Shown: in pieces, positions 53,333-60,646 of the stretch
Layout of the letters: each line of letters begins with the position of its first letter
Numbering within the stretch: position 1 is the first letter of the stretch
Assembly: GCF_012275375.1 (NCBI RefSeq)
Contig: NZ_JAAZQJ010000002.1
Span: 186,001 to 250,000 of the forward strand
Direction of reading: 5' to 3'
Length of the DNA: 64,000 bases
Origin: Dyella sp. SG609
GTDB lineage: Bacteria; Pseudomonadota; Gammaproteobacteria; Xanthomonadales; Rhodanobacteraceae
Notes under the pieces: generated by a model
Told to the model about the DNA's origin: nothing
Seen by the model: the letters and a program-made list of their open reading frames with translations, nothing else
Database searches by the model: none
Made by a program: the position numbers and the translations under genes

Positions 53333-53490
53333 CTCCCTCTCCCCTGCGGGGAGAGGGTTGGGGTGAGGGGCCGGGCGGAGCGGAAAGCGAACGGTCTTCT
53401 CAAGCTCCAGAGCTTTTTCTGTGCTTCGTAAAAACACTGTGGCTAGAGCGTCCCCCTCACCCCAGCCCTCTCCCCGCAGGGGAGAGGGAG
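53333..53490. repeat. REP-type inverted pair (CCCTCTCCCC family), copy 3
   Basis: CTCCCTCTCCCCTGCGGGGA plus GAGGGTTGGGGTGAGGGG at the left and CCCCCTCACCCCAGCCCTCT plus CCCCGCAGGGGAGAGGGAG at the right, an almost perfect inverse. It separates the divergent promoters P3 and P2; it fills much of the 358-base gap between the polysaccharide and cytochrome operons. Confidence 0.88.
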
Positions 53491-53498
53491 CAAGTTGT

Positions 53499-53527
53499 CG
53501 CAACCTTTTTGGCTCGATCCAGCACCT
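53499..53527 (+). promoter_or_regulatory. Predicted ECF promoter P2 (cytochrome operon)
   Basis: Plus strand: CGCAACC followed by TTTTT, 15-base spacer, then AGCACCT, a weaker -10 than the GGCACTC of the other sites. The first 11 bases (CGCAACCTTTT) are identical to P1. It lies 61 bases before the cytochrome b561 start. Confidence 0.55.
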
Positions 53528-53588
53528 ACGCCTCGACACGACGCGCGGGGATCGCCGGATGGGTTCGAGGTACCAGGACAAGGCCGAC

Positions 53589-54170
53589 ATGCCGATGCCG
53601 GGCAGCACGCCCGCCGTCGGCGGCCGCACGGAAACGCAGGAACCGCTGCGCCGCCCGCGCGGCATGGCGATCCTGCACTGGGGCACGGTGCTGCTGCTGA
53701 TCGCCGCCGCCGCCTTCGCGCTGATCCGCGACGAAGTCGCCGGCCGCGTCGCGCGCCAATGGCTGCTGGAAGGCCATCGCCATACCGGCCTGCTGGTGCT
53801 GCTGCTGGCGGTGCTGCGCATCGGCCTGCGCCTGCGTCACGGGCGCCTGCCGCAGGCCGTCCATTCGCGCGTCATCCGCATCGCCGCGTGGCTCACCCAT
53901 GCCGCGCTGTATCTGATCCTGCTCGCGCTGCCGCTGGTCGGCTGGGCGCTGAGCAATGCCGAGGGCAAGCCGGTGACTCTGTTCGGCGCCGCCCTGCCCG
54001 CGCTGGTGGCGGACGACGAAGACCTCGCCGACGCCCTGCTCGTATGGCACCAGGACATCGCCTGGGCCTTGCTCGCCCTGGTGCTGCTGCATATCGGCGC
54101 CGCGCTCTATCACCACTTCGTGCGGCGCGACGACGTGCTGCGCGCGATGTGGCCGTGGCGTTCGCGCTGA
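53589..54170 (+). CDS. Cytochrome b561-type membrane protein
   Basis: A 193-residue inner-membrane di-heme b cytochrome that should pass electrons between the quinone pool and periplasmic carriers. Four helices are visible with candidate heme His in MAILHWGTVLLLIAAA, LEGHRHTGLLVLLLAVL, AAWLTHAALYLILLALPL and WHQDIAWALLALVLLHIG. The start at 53589 has AAGG six bases upstream; another ATG 10 codons earlier is possible. It is the first gene of an operon with an outer-membrane cytochrome-barrel protein and a cytochrome c. Confidence 0.85.
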   Translation: MPMPGSTPAVGGRTETQEPLRRPRGMAILHWGTVLLLIAAAAFALIRDEVAGRVARQWLLEGHRHTGLLVLLLAVLRIGLRLRHGRLPQAVHSRVIRIAAWLTHAALYLILLALPLVGWALSNAEGKPVTLFGAALPALVADDEDLADALLVWHQDIAWALLALVLLHIGAALYHHFVRRDDVLRAMWPWRSR

Positions 54171-54227
54171 ATCTTTCGCTGTAACCCCTCGCGCAAGTCC
54201 CCCATCCCGACACACCAAGGAGGTTTC

Positions 54228-55568
54228 ATGCTGTCTCTGCCGTATCGCCGGATGGCGCGCCGCACGCGGAACATGACCGTGCTGTACGGCGTGGGCGCCG
54301 CCTTCTCGCTGGCCTGCACCACCGCGCAGGCCATTCCCGTCTATGCCCGCCAGACCGGCGCCGCCTGCGCCGACTGCCACGCCGGCTCCTATGGCCCGGC
54401 GCTCACGCCCTACGGCATGCGCTTCAAGCTCAACGGCTATACCGACACCGACGGCAAGGGCTTCAAGATCCCGGTGGCCGCGCAACTGATCGGCACGCGC
54501 TCGGTGCCGGCGCGCGGCGAGAGCTCCAACCGGCTGACCGAAGCGGACGTCTATCTGGCCGGACGCCTGACCGAGCAGGTCGGCGGCTATGTGAAAGTGA
54601 CCAGCAACAACGACGGCCACAACCGCTTCGACACCAAGCTGAGCGACTTGGACCTGCGCTTCGTCGCCAAGGAGCTGAAGCTCGGCGGCAAGGACCTCAC
54701 GCTGGGCGTGAGCGTCAACAACAATCCCGGTTTCCAGGATCCGATCGCCGCCCTGCCCGCGGCATCTTCGCTGGGTCCGCCGGGCGTGACCGGCACCGTG
54801 CTCAATCCGTCCAGCCCGAATGCGCCGGCCAACCGCGTGTTCGGCGCCACCGTGTACGGCTTGTACGACTCGCGCTGGTACGGCGAGCTGGGCACCTACA
54901 ACTCGATGCAGCGCTCCACCCAGGACCGCCTCGGCTACAACCCCAATGGCGACCCGGGCAAGCTGCACGACACCGGCTATGCGCGCTTCGCCTACATGCG
55001 CGACATGCGGCGGCAGTTCTTCTCCGCGGGCGTGGTCGCGCTCACCACCAAGCGCGAGCTGCCGCGCACCGGCGGCCCGATGGACCGGCTCACCGACCTG
55101 GGCTACGACCTCACCTACCAGTTCCTCGGCAACCGCGAGCACATCGTGCAGCTGAGCTACGTGAACATCCTGGAGCGGCGCAAATACGGCAGCACGCCGG
55201 CCAGCCCGATCGCGCCGGGCCTGCTGGCCAAGCCGCGCGGCACGGTGCACGACCAGACCCTGACCGTGGCCTACACCTTCAAGCAGAGCTATACCCTGCT
55301 GTTCTCGCACCTGGTCAGCACCGGCTCACGCGACGATGCGCGCTTCGTCCCCTACGGCGTGCCGGATACCACCGCCAACCTCGTCAGCCTGTACTGGGCG
55401 CCGTTCGGCAAGGACGACTCGTACACCTCGATGGCCAATCTCAAGCTCGCCGCCAACTGGTTCCGCTTCACCCGTTTCAATGGCGCCCGCGACAACATCT
55501 TCGGCGCGCCGGGCACCAATGCACGCGACTTCAATGCCTTCTCCCTTACCGCCGCCGTGGCGTTCTGA
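54228..55568 (+). CDS. Outer-membrane beta-barrel protein with one CxxCH heme motif
   Basis: A 446-residue exported protein. The signal peptide (probably from M16, MTVLYGVGAAFSLACTTAQA) is followed almost at once by a c-heme motif C47-A-D-C50-H51. The remainder shows alternating beta-strand pattern (VYLAGRLTEQVGGYVKVTSN, TVYGLYDSRWYGELGTYNSM, FSLTAAVAF at the end) consistent with an outer-membrane barrel ending in Phe. A perfect AAGGAGG lies four bases before the start region. Together with the flanking b561 and cytochrome c it suggests electron transfer to or across the outer membrane. Function is inferred; I do not know a characterised relative. Confidence 0.78.
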   Translation: MLSLPYRRMARRTRNMTVLYGVGAAFSLACTTAQAIPVYARQTGAACADCHAGSYGPALTPYGMRFKLNGYTDTDGKGFKIPVAAQLIGTRSVPARGESSNRLTEADVYLAGRLTEQVGGYVKVTSNNDGHNRFDTKLSDLDLRFVAKELKLGGKDLTLGVSVNNNPGFQDPIAALPAASSLGPPGVTGTVLNPSSPNAPANRVFGATVYGLYDSRWYGELGTYNSMQRSTQDRLGYNPNGDPGKLHDTGYARFAYMRDMRRQFFSAGVVALTTKRELPRTGGPMDRLTDLGYDLTYQFLGNREHIVQLSYVNILERRKYGSTPASPIAPGLLAKPRGTVHDQTLTVAYTFKQSYTLLFSHLVSTGSRDDARFVPYGVPDTTANLVSLYWAPFGKDDSYTSMANLKLAANWFRFTRFNGARDNIFGAPGTNARDFNAFSLTAAVAF

Positions 55569-55581
55569 CCGGATCCGATGC

Positions 55582-55983
55582 GTGAAGACCTCAAGCCTTA
55601 AGCGAAACCTTCGAAACCTCGCCCTCGCCGCGCTGGCCTGCGCCTGGATGGCGGCCTCGCCGGCCTTCGCCGGCGATGCGTCGGCCGGCGCCGACGTGTT
55701 CAAGAGCGAATGCGCCGAGTGCCACAGCATCAAGGAGGGCCGCAACAAGAAAGGCCCCAGCCTGTTCGGCGTGCTGGGCCGCAAGGCGGCGACGGTGCCG
55801 GACTATGAGTACTCCGATGCGCTGCGTGCGCAGTCGTCATGGGTGTGGACACCGGAACAACTGCACAGTTATCTCGCTCAACCGGCCAAGCGCGCCAATC
55901 CCGGTACGAAAATGAAATACGATGGGCTGAACGATGCAAAACAGCTCGACGATCTCATTTCCTACCTGGGCACGCTCCACTGA
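55582..55983 (+). CDS. Class I cytochrome c, periplasmic (GTG start)
   Basis: A 133-residue monoheme cytochrome. The GTG at 55582 begins the signal peptide VKTSSLKRNLRNLALAALAC, cleaved near ASPAFA (30). The heme site is C44-AE-C47-H48 in VFKSECAECHSI, and the axial Met is in NPGTKMKYDG. Size and spacing fit a small soluble class I cytochrome c of the type that shuttles electrons in the periplasm. The ATG at 55578 is out of frame. It lies 13 bases after the barrel-cytochrome gene. Confidence 0.88.
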   Translation: MKTSSLKRNLRNLALAALACAWMAASPAFAGDASAGADVFKSECAECHSIKEGRNKKGPSLFGVLGRKAATVPDYEYSDALRAQSSWVWTPEQLHSYLAQPAKRANPGTKMKYDGLNDAKQLDDLISYLGTLH

Positions 55984-56027
55984 CGACACGTTCCGCCGCT
56001 GTATGCACTGCCTTGCCGCTACGCCGG

Positions 56028-56696
56028 ATGCTTCCCGGCGTGGCGGCCCTCTGCATGGCGCTGCCGCTGCATGCGGGCACGCTCGGCGGCGGCATCGCAC
56101 TGAGTTCGCAGCTGGTCGACCGAGGCCAGGCCATCACCAGGGCCACGCCGGTGCTGCAGGGCGTGCTGTCGTGGACCACGCCGGACGGCTGGGCGCTGGG
56201 GCTTTCCGCCAGCGCCCAGGCACGCTCGCCGGGAGGCATGGTGGAAGCGATGGGCCAGGTCGCGCACTACTGGACGCTGTCGGACGACTGGTCCATGCAG
56301 GCCAGCGCCATCTACTACAAATACCCCATGCGCAGCCGCTTCTTCGACCGCGGCGAAGGCGGACTGCACTGGACCTACCGTGACGTGCTGACCTTCGGCG
56401 TGTCGGCCACCCGCTTCACCCACGCCGACCACGAGCGCACCCGGCCGGGCGCGGATGCCACCTTTCACTGGCCGCTGACCGAAGAACTGTCGCTGTCGGT
56501 GGGCGCCGGCGTGGCCAAGTCCTATTTCGACCCCTACCCCTATTACCGCTACGGCCATGCCGGCCTGGCGTGGACCCGCGGCGCCTGGCGGGTGGAGCTG
56601 GACCGGGTGGCGGCGGATGTGAAGACGCCCCGCTACTGGCGTTCACGTTCGCCCGAGGCGGAGCCCTGGGTGGCGACCGTGCTCTGGTCGTTCTGA
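56028..56696 (+). CDS. Predicted outer-membrane protein (TIGR02001-like)
   Basis: A 222-residue exported protein with a short signal peptide (MLPGVAALCMALPLHAG). The mature part starts GTLGGGIALSSQLVDRGQAI and is a series of amphipathic strands ending VATVLWSF with terminal Phe, fitting a small barrel. The early DRGQAITRATPVLQG stretch recalls the TIGR02001 (Gcw_chp) family of unknown function, a weak assignment. The start is uncertain: a TTG at 56013 is in frame. It closes the cytochrome operon, so it may support the same envelope electron-transfer module. Confidence 0.65.
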   Translation: MLPGVAALCMALPLHAGTLGGGIALSSQLVDRGQAITRATPVLQGVLSWTTPDGWALGLSASAQARSPGGMVEAMGQVAHYWTLSDDWSMQASAIYYKYPMRSRFFDRGEGGLHWTYRDVLTFGVSATRFTHADHERTRPGADATFHWPLTEELSLSVGAGVAKSYFDPYPYYRYGHAGLAWTRGAWRVELDRVAADVKTPRYWRSRSPEAEPWVATVLWSF

Positions 56697-56722
56697 GCGC
56701 TTGCGACGGATCCCAACCCCGG

Positions 56723-56751
56723 CGCAACCTTTTCCTATCCGGTCGGCACTC
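56723..56751 (+). promoter_or_regulatory. Predicted autoregulatory ECF promoter P1 (sigma/anti-sigma/protease operon)
   Basis: Plus strand: CGCAACC followed by TTTT, 15-base spacer, GGCACTC followed by A. It lies 43 bases before the sigma-factor ATG at 56795. It is the best example of the motif found before all six operons between 32.4 and 59.3 kb. Confidence 0.72.
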
Positions 56752-56794
56752 ATGGGGACAGCCACGCCGCCCTCCGACCGGTGACCTGATACCC

Positions 56795-57379
56795 ATGAAC
56801 GAAGCCGATATCGAAGCCGATGCCACCGACCGCGCGCTGTTGCAGCGCATGGCGGCGGGCGACCGCGTGGCCCTGGCCACGCTGTACCGCGGCTACCACG
56901 GCCGCCTGACCCGCTTTCTGACGCGCCTGACCCGGCGGCCGGACGTGATCGAGGAAGTCATCAACGACTGCTTCTGGATCGCCTGGCAGAAGGCCGGCAC
57001 CTTCCAGGGCGATTCGCGGGTATCCACCTGGATCATGGGCATCGCCTACCGCTGCGGCCTGAAGGCCCTGCGCCAGCATGGCGACGAGCCGATCGAGGAC
57101 GACGCCCTGTACGGCGACCGCGCCCCCAGCCACGACCCCAGCGAAGACCACGAACTGCGCGACTGGCTGGGCAAGGCGCTGGAGCGCCTCACCGTCGACC
57201 AGCGCGTGGTGCTGGAGCTGGTCTACGGCGTGGGCCATTCGCTCAACGACGTGGCCGTGATCATGCAGTGCCCGGTGGGCACGGTGAAGGCGCGGCTTTT
57301 TCACGCGCGGGTGCGCCTGCGCAATGTGTTGCCGGATCTTGCCGGCGAATCCTCAGCGCACGTTGGAGGTGCGCCATGA
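56795..57379 (+). CDS. ECF sigma factor, likely regulator of the flanking operons
   Basis: A 194-residue RNA polymerase sigma factor. Region 2 spans about 25-95 (LYRGYHGRLTRFLTRLTRRP, VIEEVINDCFWIAWQKAGTF, RVSTWIMGIAYRCGLKAL); region 4 spans about 130-180 (ERLTVDQRVVLELVYGVGHS, CPVGTVKARLFHARVRLRNV). The start at 56795 (MNEADIEADATDRAL) is preferred; the open frame upstream reads intergenic sequence containing the promoter. It overlaps the zinc-finger anti-sigma gene by ATGA. It is distinct from the FecI-type sigma factor at 28746. Confidence 0.92.
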   Translation: MNEADIEADATDRALLQRMAAGDRVALATLYRGYHGRLTRFLTRLTRRPDVIEEVINDCFWIAWQKAGTFQGDSRVSTWIMGIAYRCGLKALRQHGDEPIEDDALYGDRAPSHDPSEDHELRDWLGKALERLTVDQRVVLELVYGVGHSLNDVAVIMQCPVGTVKARLFHARVRLRNVLPDLAGESSAHVGGAP

Positions 57380-58023
57380 CGTTTTCGATCAACGCCAGCC
57401 GGGATTGCGCCCGCGCCTGGGAAGCCATGCCCTGGGTGCTGCAGGGCAATGCCTCGCCGGAGCAGGCCGAATGGCTGGACGGCCATCTCGCGCAGTGCGA
57501 AGCCTGCCGCGCCGAATATGCGCAGCAGATCCGCCTGCGCGACGCGCTGGCGCTGCCGGCCGATGTCGCGGTGGACGCCAACGCCGGCCTGAAGCATCTG
57601 CTCGACCGCCTGGACGCGCACGACGCCGAAGCCGCCGCGCCCGCCAGGGCACGCGCGCGCAGCAGCGGCTGGCTGCTGCGCGGCCTGGCCGCCGCGGTGC
57701 TGCTGCAGGCGCTGGGCATCGGCATCCTCGGCCTGAAGCTGTATCGCGAACAGGGCGCGGCCGACTACCGCACCTACAGCAGCCAGGACGGCGCCGCCGC
57801 GCCGGCCGGGGCGATCCGCGTGATCCCGGATGCCAGCATGAAGGTGGTGGACTGGAATGCCGCGGTGCATGCGCTGCACCTGCAGGTGGTGGGCGGCCCC
57901 AACACGGTGGGCGCCTATACCGTGGTGGCCGCCGACACCGCTACCACCCAGGCCGAAGTGGTGCGCCAGCTGCGCGCCACGCGCGGCATCCGCATGGCCG
58001 AGCCGGTAGCCTCGGTCCCGTGA
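57376..58023 (+). CDS. Zinc-finger transmembrane anti-sigma factor
   Basis: A 215-residue protein with a cytoplasmic zf-HC2 motif in LDGHLAQCEACRAEYAQQI (H-x3-C-x2-C, about 36-46). One membrane helix at about 97-114 (SGWLLRGLAAAVLLQALGIG) and a periplasmic domain of about 95 residues follow. This is the ZAS-type inhibitor expected to hold the adjacent sigma factor until an envelope signal releases it. The start at 57376 overlaps the sigma gene, and its stop overlaps the GTG start of the protease gene. Confidence 0.87.
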   Translation: MTFSINASRDCARAWEAMPWVLQGNASPEQAEWLDGHLAQCEACRAEYAQQIRLRDALALPADVAVDANAGLKHLLDRLDAHDAEAAAPARARARSSGWLLRGLAAAVLLQALGIGILGLKLYREQGAADYRTYSSQDGAAAPAGAIRVIPDASMKVVDWNAAVHALHLQVVGGPNTVGAYTVVAADTATTQAEVVRQLRATRGIRMAEPVASVP

Positions 58024-59318
58024 AAGCGACGCTGCGCGCCTGCCTCGCCTTCGCCATGGCGCTTGCGCTGGGCGCCTGCGCGTCGGCGCCGGCCGGGCGC
58101 GGCAAGGCGGCGGCAATGCCTGCGGCCGCGGCGTCGATGAACAGCCAGCGCGACATCGTGCTGGCCGTGGCCAACCCGCTCGATCCGCCGGGCACGCATG
58201 CCGGCTCCAGCCTGCTCGGCTATGCGCCGCCGGGCCATTACGGCGCCGGGCAGCGCGCGGTCTCGCAGCTGGACGAACTGAAGCAGCGCTACGGCCTGCG
58301 CGAAGTGGTCGGCTGGCCGATCAAGGCGCTGGGCCTGTTCTGCATCGTGGTGGAACCGCCCGCGGGCGCCGACCGCGAGGCCCTGCTGCAGAACCTGGCC
58401 AAGGACGAGCGCGTGAAGCTCGCCCAGCCGCTGCAGGACTACGAAGTCTATGCGGATACGCAGCAGCAGGCCCCGCACAAGTACAACGATCCCTACGCCG
58501 ACCTGCAGCGCGGCTTCGTCGAGACCGACGCCGCCACCGCGCACGAGACCAGCCAGGGCGGCGGCGTGCACGTGGCCATCGTCGATACCGGCGCGGACGT
58601 CACGCATCCCGACCTGCAAGGCCGCATCGCCGACACCCACAACGCGGTGGACGGCGACGCCGCCGCCTTCGACCGCGATGCGCACGGCACCGAAGTGGCC
58701 GGCATCATCGCGGCCATGGGCGACAACCACCAGGGCATTGTCGGCATCGCGCCCAAGGCGGTGCTGAGCGTCTACAAGGCCTGCTGGTATCCGGACCGCA
58801 ACGCCGGCGCGCGCTGCAATTCGTTCACCCTGGCCAAGGCGCTGGCGGCGGTGCTGGACACCGATGCGCGCGTGGTCAATCTCAGCCTGGGCGGCCCGGC
58901 CGATCCGCTGCTGGGCAAGCTGCTGGACGAACTGCTGCGGCAGAAGCGCATCGTGGTGGCGGCGCGTCCGCCGGACGGCGACGCCAAGGGTTTTCCCGAC
59001 AACTCGCCCGGTGTGATCGTGGTGCGTTCCGCCGCCGCCACGCCGGCGCCGCCGGACGTAGTAAGCGCGCCGGGCAGCGACATCCTCACCACCCAGCCGC
59101 ATGGCGGCTACGACTTCACCTCGGGTTCCTCGATGGCGGCCGCGCACGTCACCGGCATCGTCGCGCTGCTGCTGTCGATCCAGCCGGATCTCGATGCCGC
59201 ATCGATCCGCAAGCTGCTGCTGATGGATGGCAAGACGGCCAACGGCCAGAGCCAGGTAAACGCGGCACTGGCGGTGCGGGCCCTGCAGAGTTCGCTGCAC
59301 CACGCCGGGTCGCCTTGA
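58020..59318 (+). CDS. Subtilisin-like serine protease lipoprotein (S8), GTG start
   Basis: A 432-residue exported protein with lipobox LALGAC (Cys20), so probably membrane-anchored. The triad is D189 (AIVDTGADVTHPDL), H222 (DAHGTEVAGI) and S371 (TSGSSMAAAHVTG), in normal order and spacing. The usual oxyanion-hole Asn (as in AAGN) is not seen: the strand reads IVVAARPPDGDAKG (311-324). An N-terminal part of about 130 residues may be a prodomain. The GTG overlaps the anti-sigma stop as GTGA. Being co-transcribed with sigma and anti-sigma factors, it may take part in regulated proteolysis of the anti-sigma factor; this is inference. Confidence 0.86.
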   Translation: MKATLRACLAFAMALALGACASAPAGRGKAAAMPAAAASMNSQRDIVLAVANPLDPPGTHAGSSLLGYAPPGHYGAGQRAVSQLDELKQRYGLREVVGWPIKALGLFCIVVEPPAGADREALLQNLAKDERVKLAQPLQDYEVYADTQQQAPHKYNDPYADLQRGFVETDAATAHETSQGGGVHVAIVDTGADVTHPDLQGRIADTHNAVDGDAAAFDRDAHGTEVAGIIAAMGDNHQGIVGIAPKAVLSVYKACWYPDRNAGARCNSFTLAKALAAVLDTDARVVNLSLGGPADPLLGKLLDELLRQKRIVVAARPPDGDAKGFPDNSPGVIVVRSAAATPAPPDVVSAPGSDILTTQPHGGYDFTSGSSMAAAHVTGIVALLLSIQPDLDAASIRKLLLMDGKTANGQSQVNAALAVRALQSSLHHAGSP

Positions 59319-59376
59319 CGGCCGCTGCTTCGCGGCCGCGCGCCGCATAGACCTCGACGCTCAGCTCCCTGGCCTT

Positions 59377-59410
59377 AAATGACATGGCGCAACCGCGCCC
59401 GTCATTTTAT
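59377..59410 (+). terminator. Rho-independent terminator-like hairpin after the protease operon
   Basis: AAATGAC, bulge, GGCGC, loop AACC, GCGCC, C, GTCATTT, followed by TATT. Twelve base pairs with one internal bulge and A/T-rich flanks on both sides make it a plausible terminator for the sigma-factor operon, perhaps bidirectional. Confidence 0.7.
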
Positions 59411-59528
59411 TCGTATGCGCCTGCGCGATCCTTTACATCTGCGCGGCTCCCGAAGCTCCGGCGCGACATGCCGCGCAGCTTCGCCCGCAACGCCGGCGTT
59501 GCGCTTCCCCGATACGAATACCCAGACC

Positions 59529-60281
59529 ATGACGCCCCCTTCCCGCCGCCAGTTCCTGCAGCTCTCCGCCCTTGCCATGGCTTCGGCGGCAACGCCCTGG
59601 GCCGACCTCCAGGCCCGCGCCCTGCCCTCGCCCGGCTTCCCGCCGCTGCCGGCGCACCGCCCCACGGGGCAGGAGGCGCTGGACCGGCTGTTGCAAGGCA
59701 ATGCGCGTTTCGTCGCCGGCAAGGGCTCGGCCGCCTGCCGCACGCCGGAAGACTTCGCCAAGGTGGCGCAGGGCCAGGCGCCGTTCGCCGCCATCATCGC
59801 CTGCGCCGATTCGCGCACCGCGCCGGAAATCATCTTCGACCAGGGCGTGGGCCAGCTCTTCACCGTGCGCGCCGCCGGCAACGTGGTGGCCGGCAGCGGG
59901 CCGGTGATGAAGGGCAGCATCGAATACGCGGTGGCCGAGCTTGGCGTGTCGCTGATCCTGGTGCTGGGCCACAGCGAATGCGGCGCGATGAAGGCCGCCA
60001 TCCAGTTCCGCCACGAGCAGAACAAGCCGGCCGGCGCGATCGACGACCTGCTGGAACTGATCTATCCGGCCGTCGATCAGGCCGTGGCGCAGGACGACAA
60101 GCTCAGCGGCAAGGCGCTGCAGAAGCAGGTGACCTACAACAACGTCAGCAACGGCGTGCAGCGGCTGCGCGGGCTGGATCCGATCATCGCGCCGGCGGTG
60201 CGTTCGGGGGCGTTGATGGTGGCGGGTGCGGTGCATGATCTGGCCACGGGTACGGTGACGGTGTGGCCGAAGCTGGCTTGA
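59529..60281 (+). CDS. Beta-class carbonic anhydrase with Tat signal
   Basis: A 250-residue enzyme interconverting CO2 and bicarbonate. The N-terminus MTPPSRRQFLQLSALAMASA is a twin-arginine signal, so the folded protein should be exported to the periplasm. Zinc ligands are C92, H148 and C151 (ACADSRTAPE; GHSECGAMK), and D94-R96 form the catalytic dyad. The start at 59529 is the only one giving this signal; longer frames run through the terminator. It is separate from the sigma operon: the upstream gap has a terminator and no GGCACTC motif. Confidence 0.9.
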   Translation: MTPPSRRQFLQLSALAMASAATPWADLQARALPSPGFPPLPAHRPTGQEALDRLLQGNARFVAGKGSAACRTPEDFAKVAQGQAPFAAIIACADSRTAPEIIFDQGVGQLFTVRAAGNVVAGSGPVMKGSIEYAVAELGVSLILVLGHSECGAMKAAIQFRHEQNKPAGAIDDLLELIYPAVDQAVAQDDKLSGKALQKQVTYNNVSNGVQRLRGLDPIIAPAVRSGALMVAGAVHDLATGTVTVWPKLA

Positions 60282-60300
60282 TGCTGGCCGAAGCAATGCT

Positions 60301-60494
60301 CGTCATTCCGGCGCAGGCCGGACGAGCGCGCAGCGCGAAGAACGCCCGCAGGGCGGCCCCGAAGGGGTGAGCGAAGCGAATCATCCAGTAACCGCGCCGC
60401 CTGGTTTTCGGCAGAACGTTCAAGAGCAGCGCTCTGGGACTGCACGCTCCATAAAGCGCATCGCTACTGGATTCCGGCCTGCGCCGGAATGACG
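60301..60494. repeat. REP-type inverted pair (ATTCCGGC family), copy 2
   Basis: CGTCATTCCGGCGCAGGCCG at the left edge and CGGCCTGCGCCGGAATGACG at the right edge form a perfect 20-base inverse. The 150-base centre contains GAGCGAAGCGAATCATCCAG and other repeat-like pieces. The right arm provides the tail and stop of the AraC remnant. Confidence 0.87.
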
Positions 60495-60645
60495 GAGGTT
60501 GGGGCTCCGTGCCTGCGGCGATATTCCGCTGGCGTTACTCCCAGGTACTGCACAAACGCACGCCGCAGATGATCGGCGTTGGAGAAGCCGCACAGCGCGG
60601 CCACCTGCCTGGGCGCATGGGCGCCTGCTCCAGACGAGCAGCCGG
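60464..60645 (-). pseudogene. Remnant of an AraC-family regulator (C-terminal helix-turn-helix)
   Basis: The minus strand reads APRQVAALCGFSNADHLRRA then FVQYLGVTPAEYRRRHGAP, the second helix-turn-helix of AraC/GlxA-type regulators. It then enters the REP arm, giving TSVIPAQAGIQ and a TAG. No start codon or first helix-turn-helix remains: the frame begins right after the stop of the gene at 60647. It is a truncated, dead gene. Confidence 0.75.
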
Positions 60646-60646
60646 C

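Noticed and set aside
59388-59416. CGCAACC before the carbonic anhydrase gene as a seventh ECF site
   Set aside because: The bases at the required -10 position read TTCGTAT, not GGCACTC, and the CGCAACC lies in the terminator stem.
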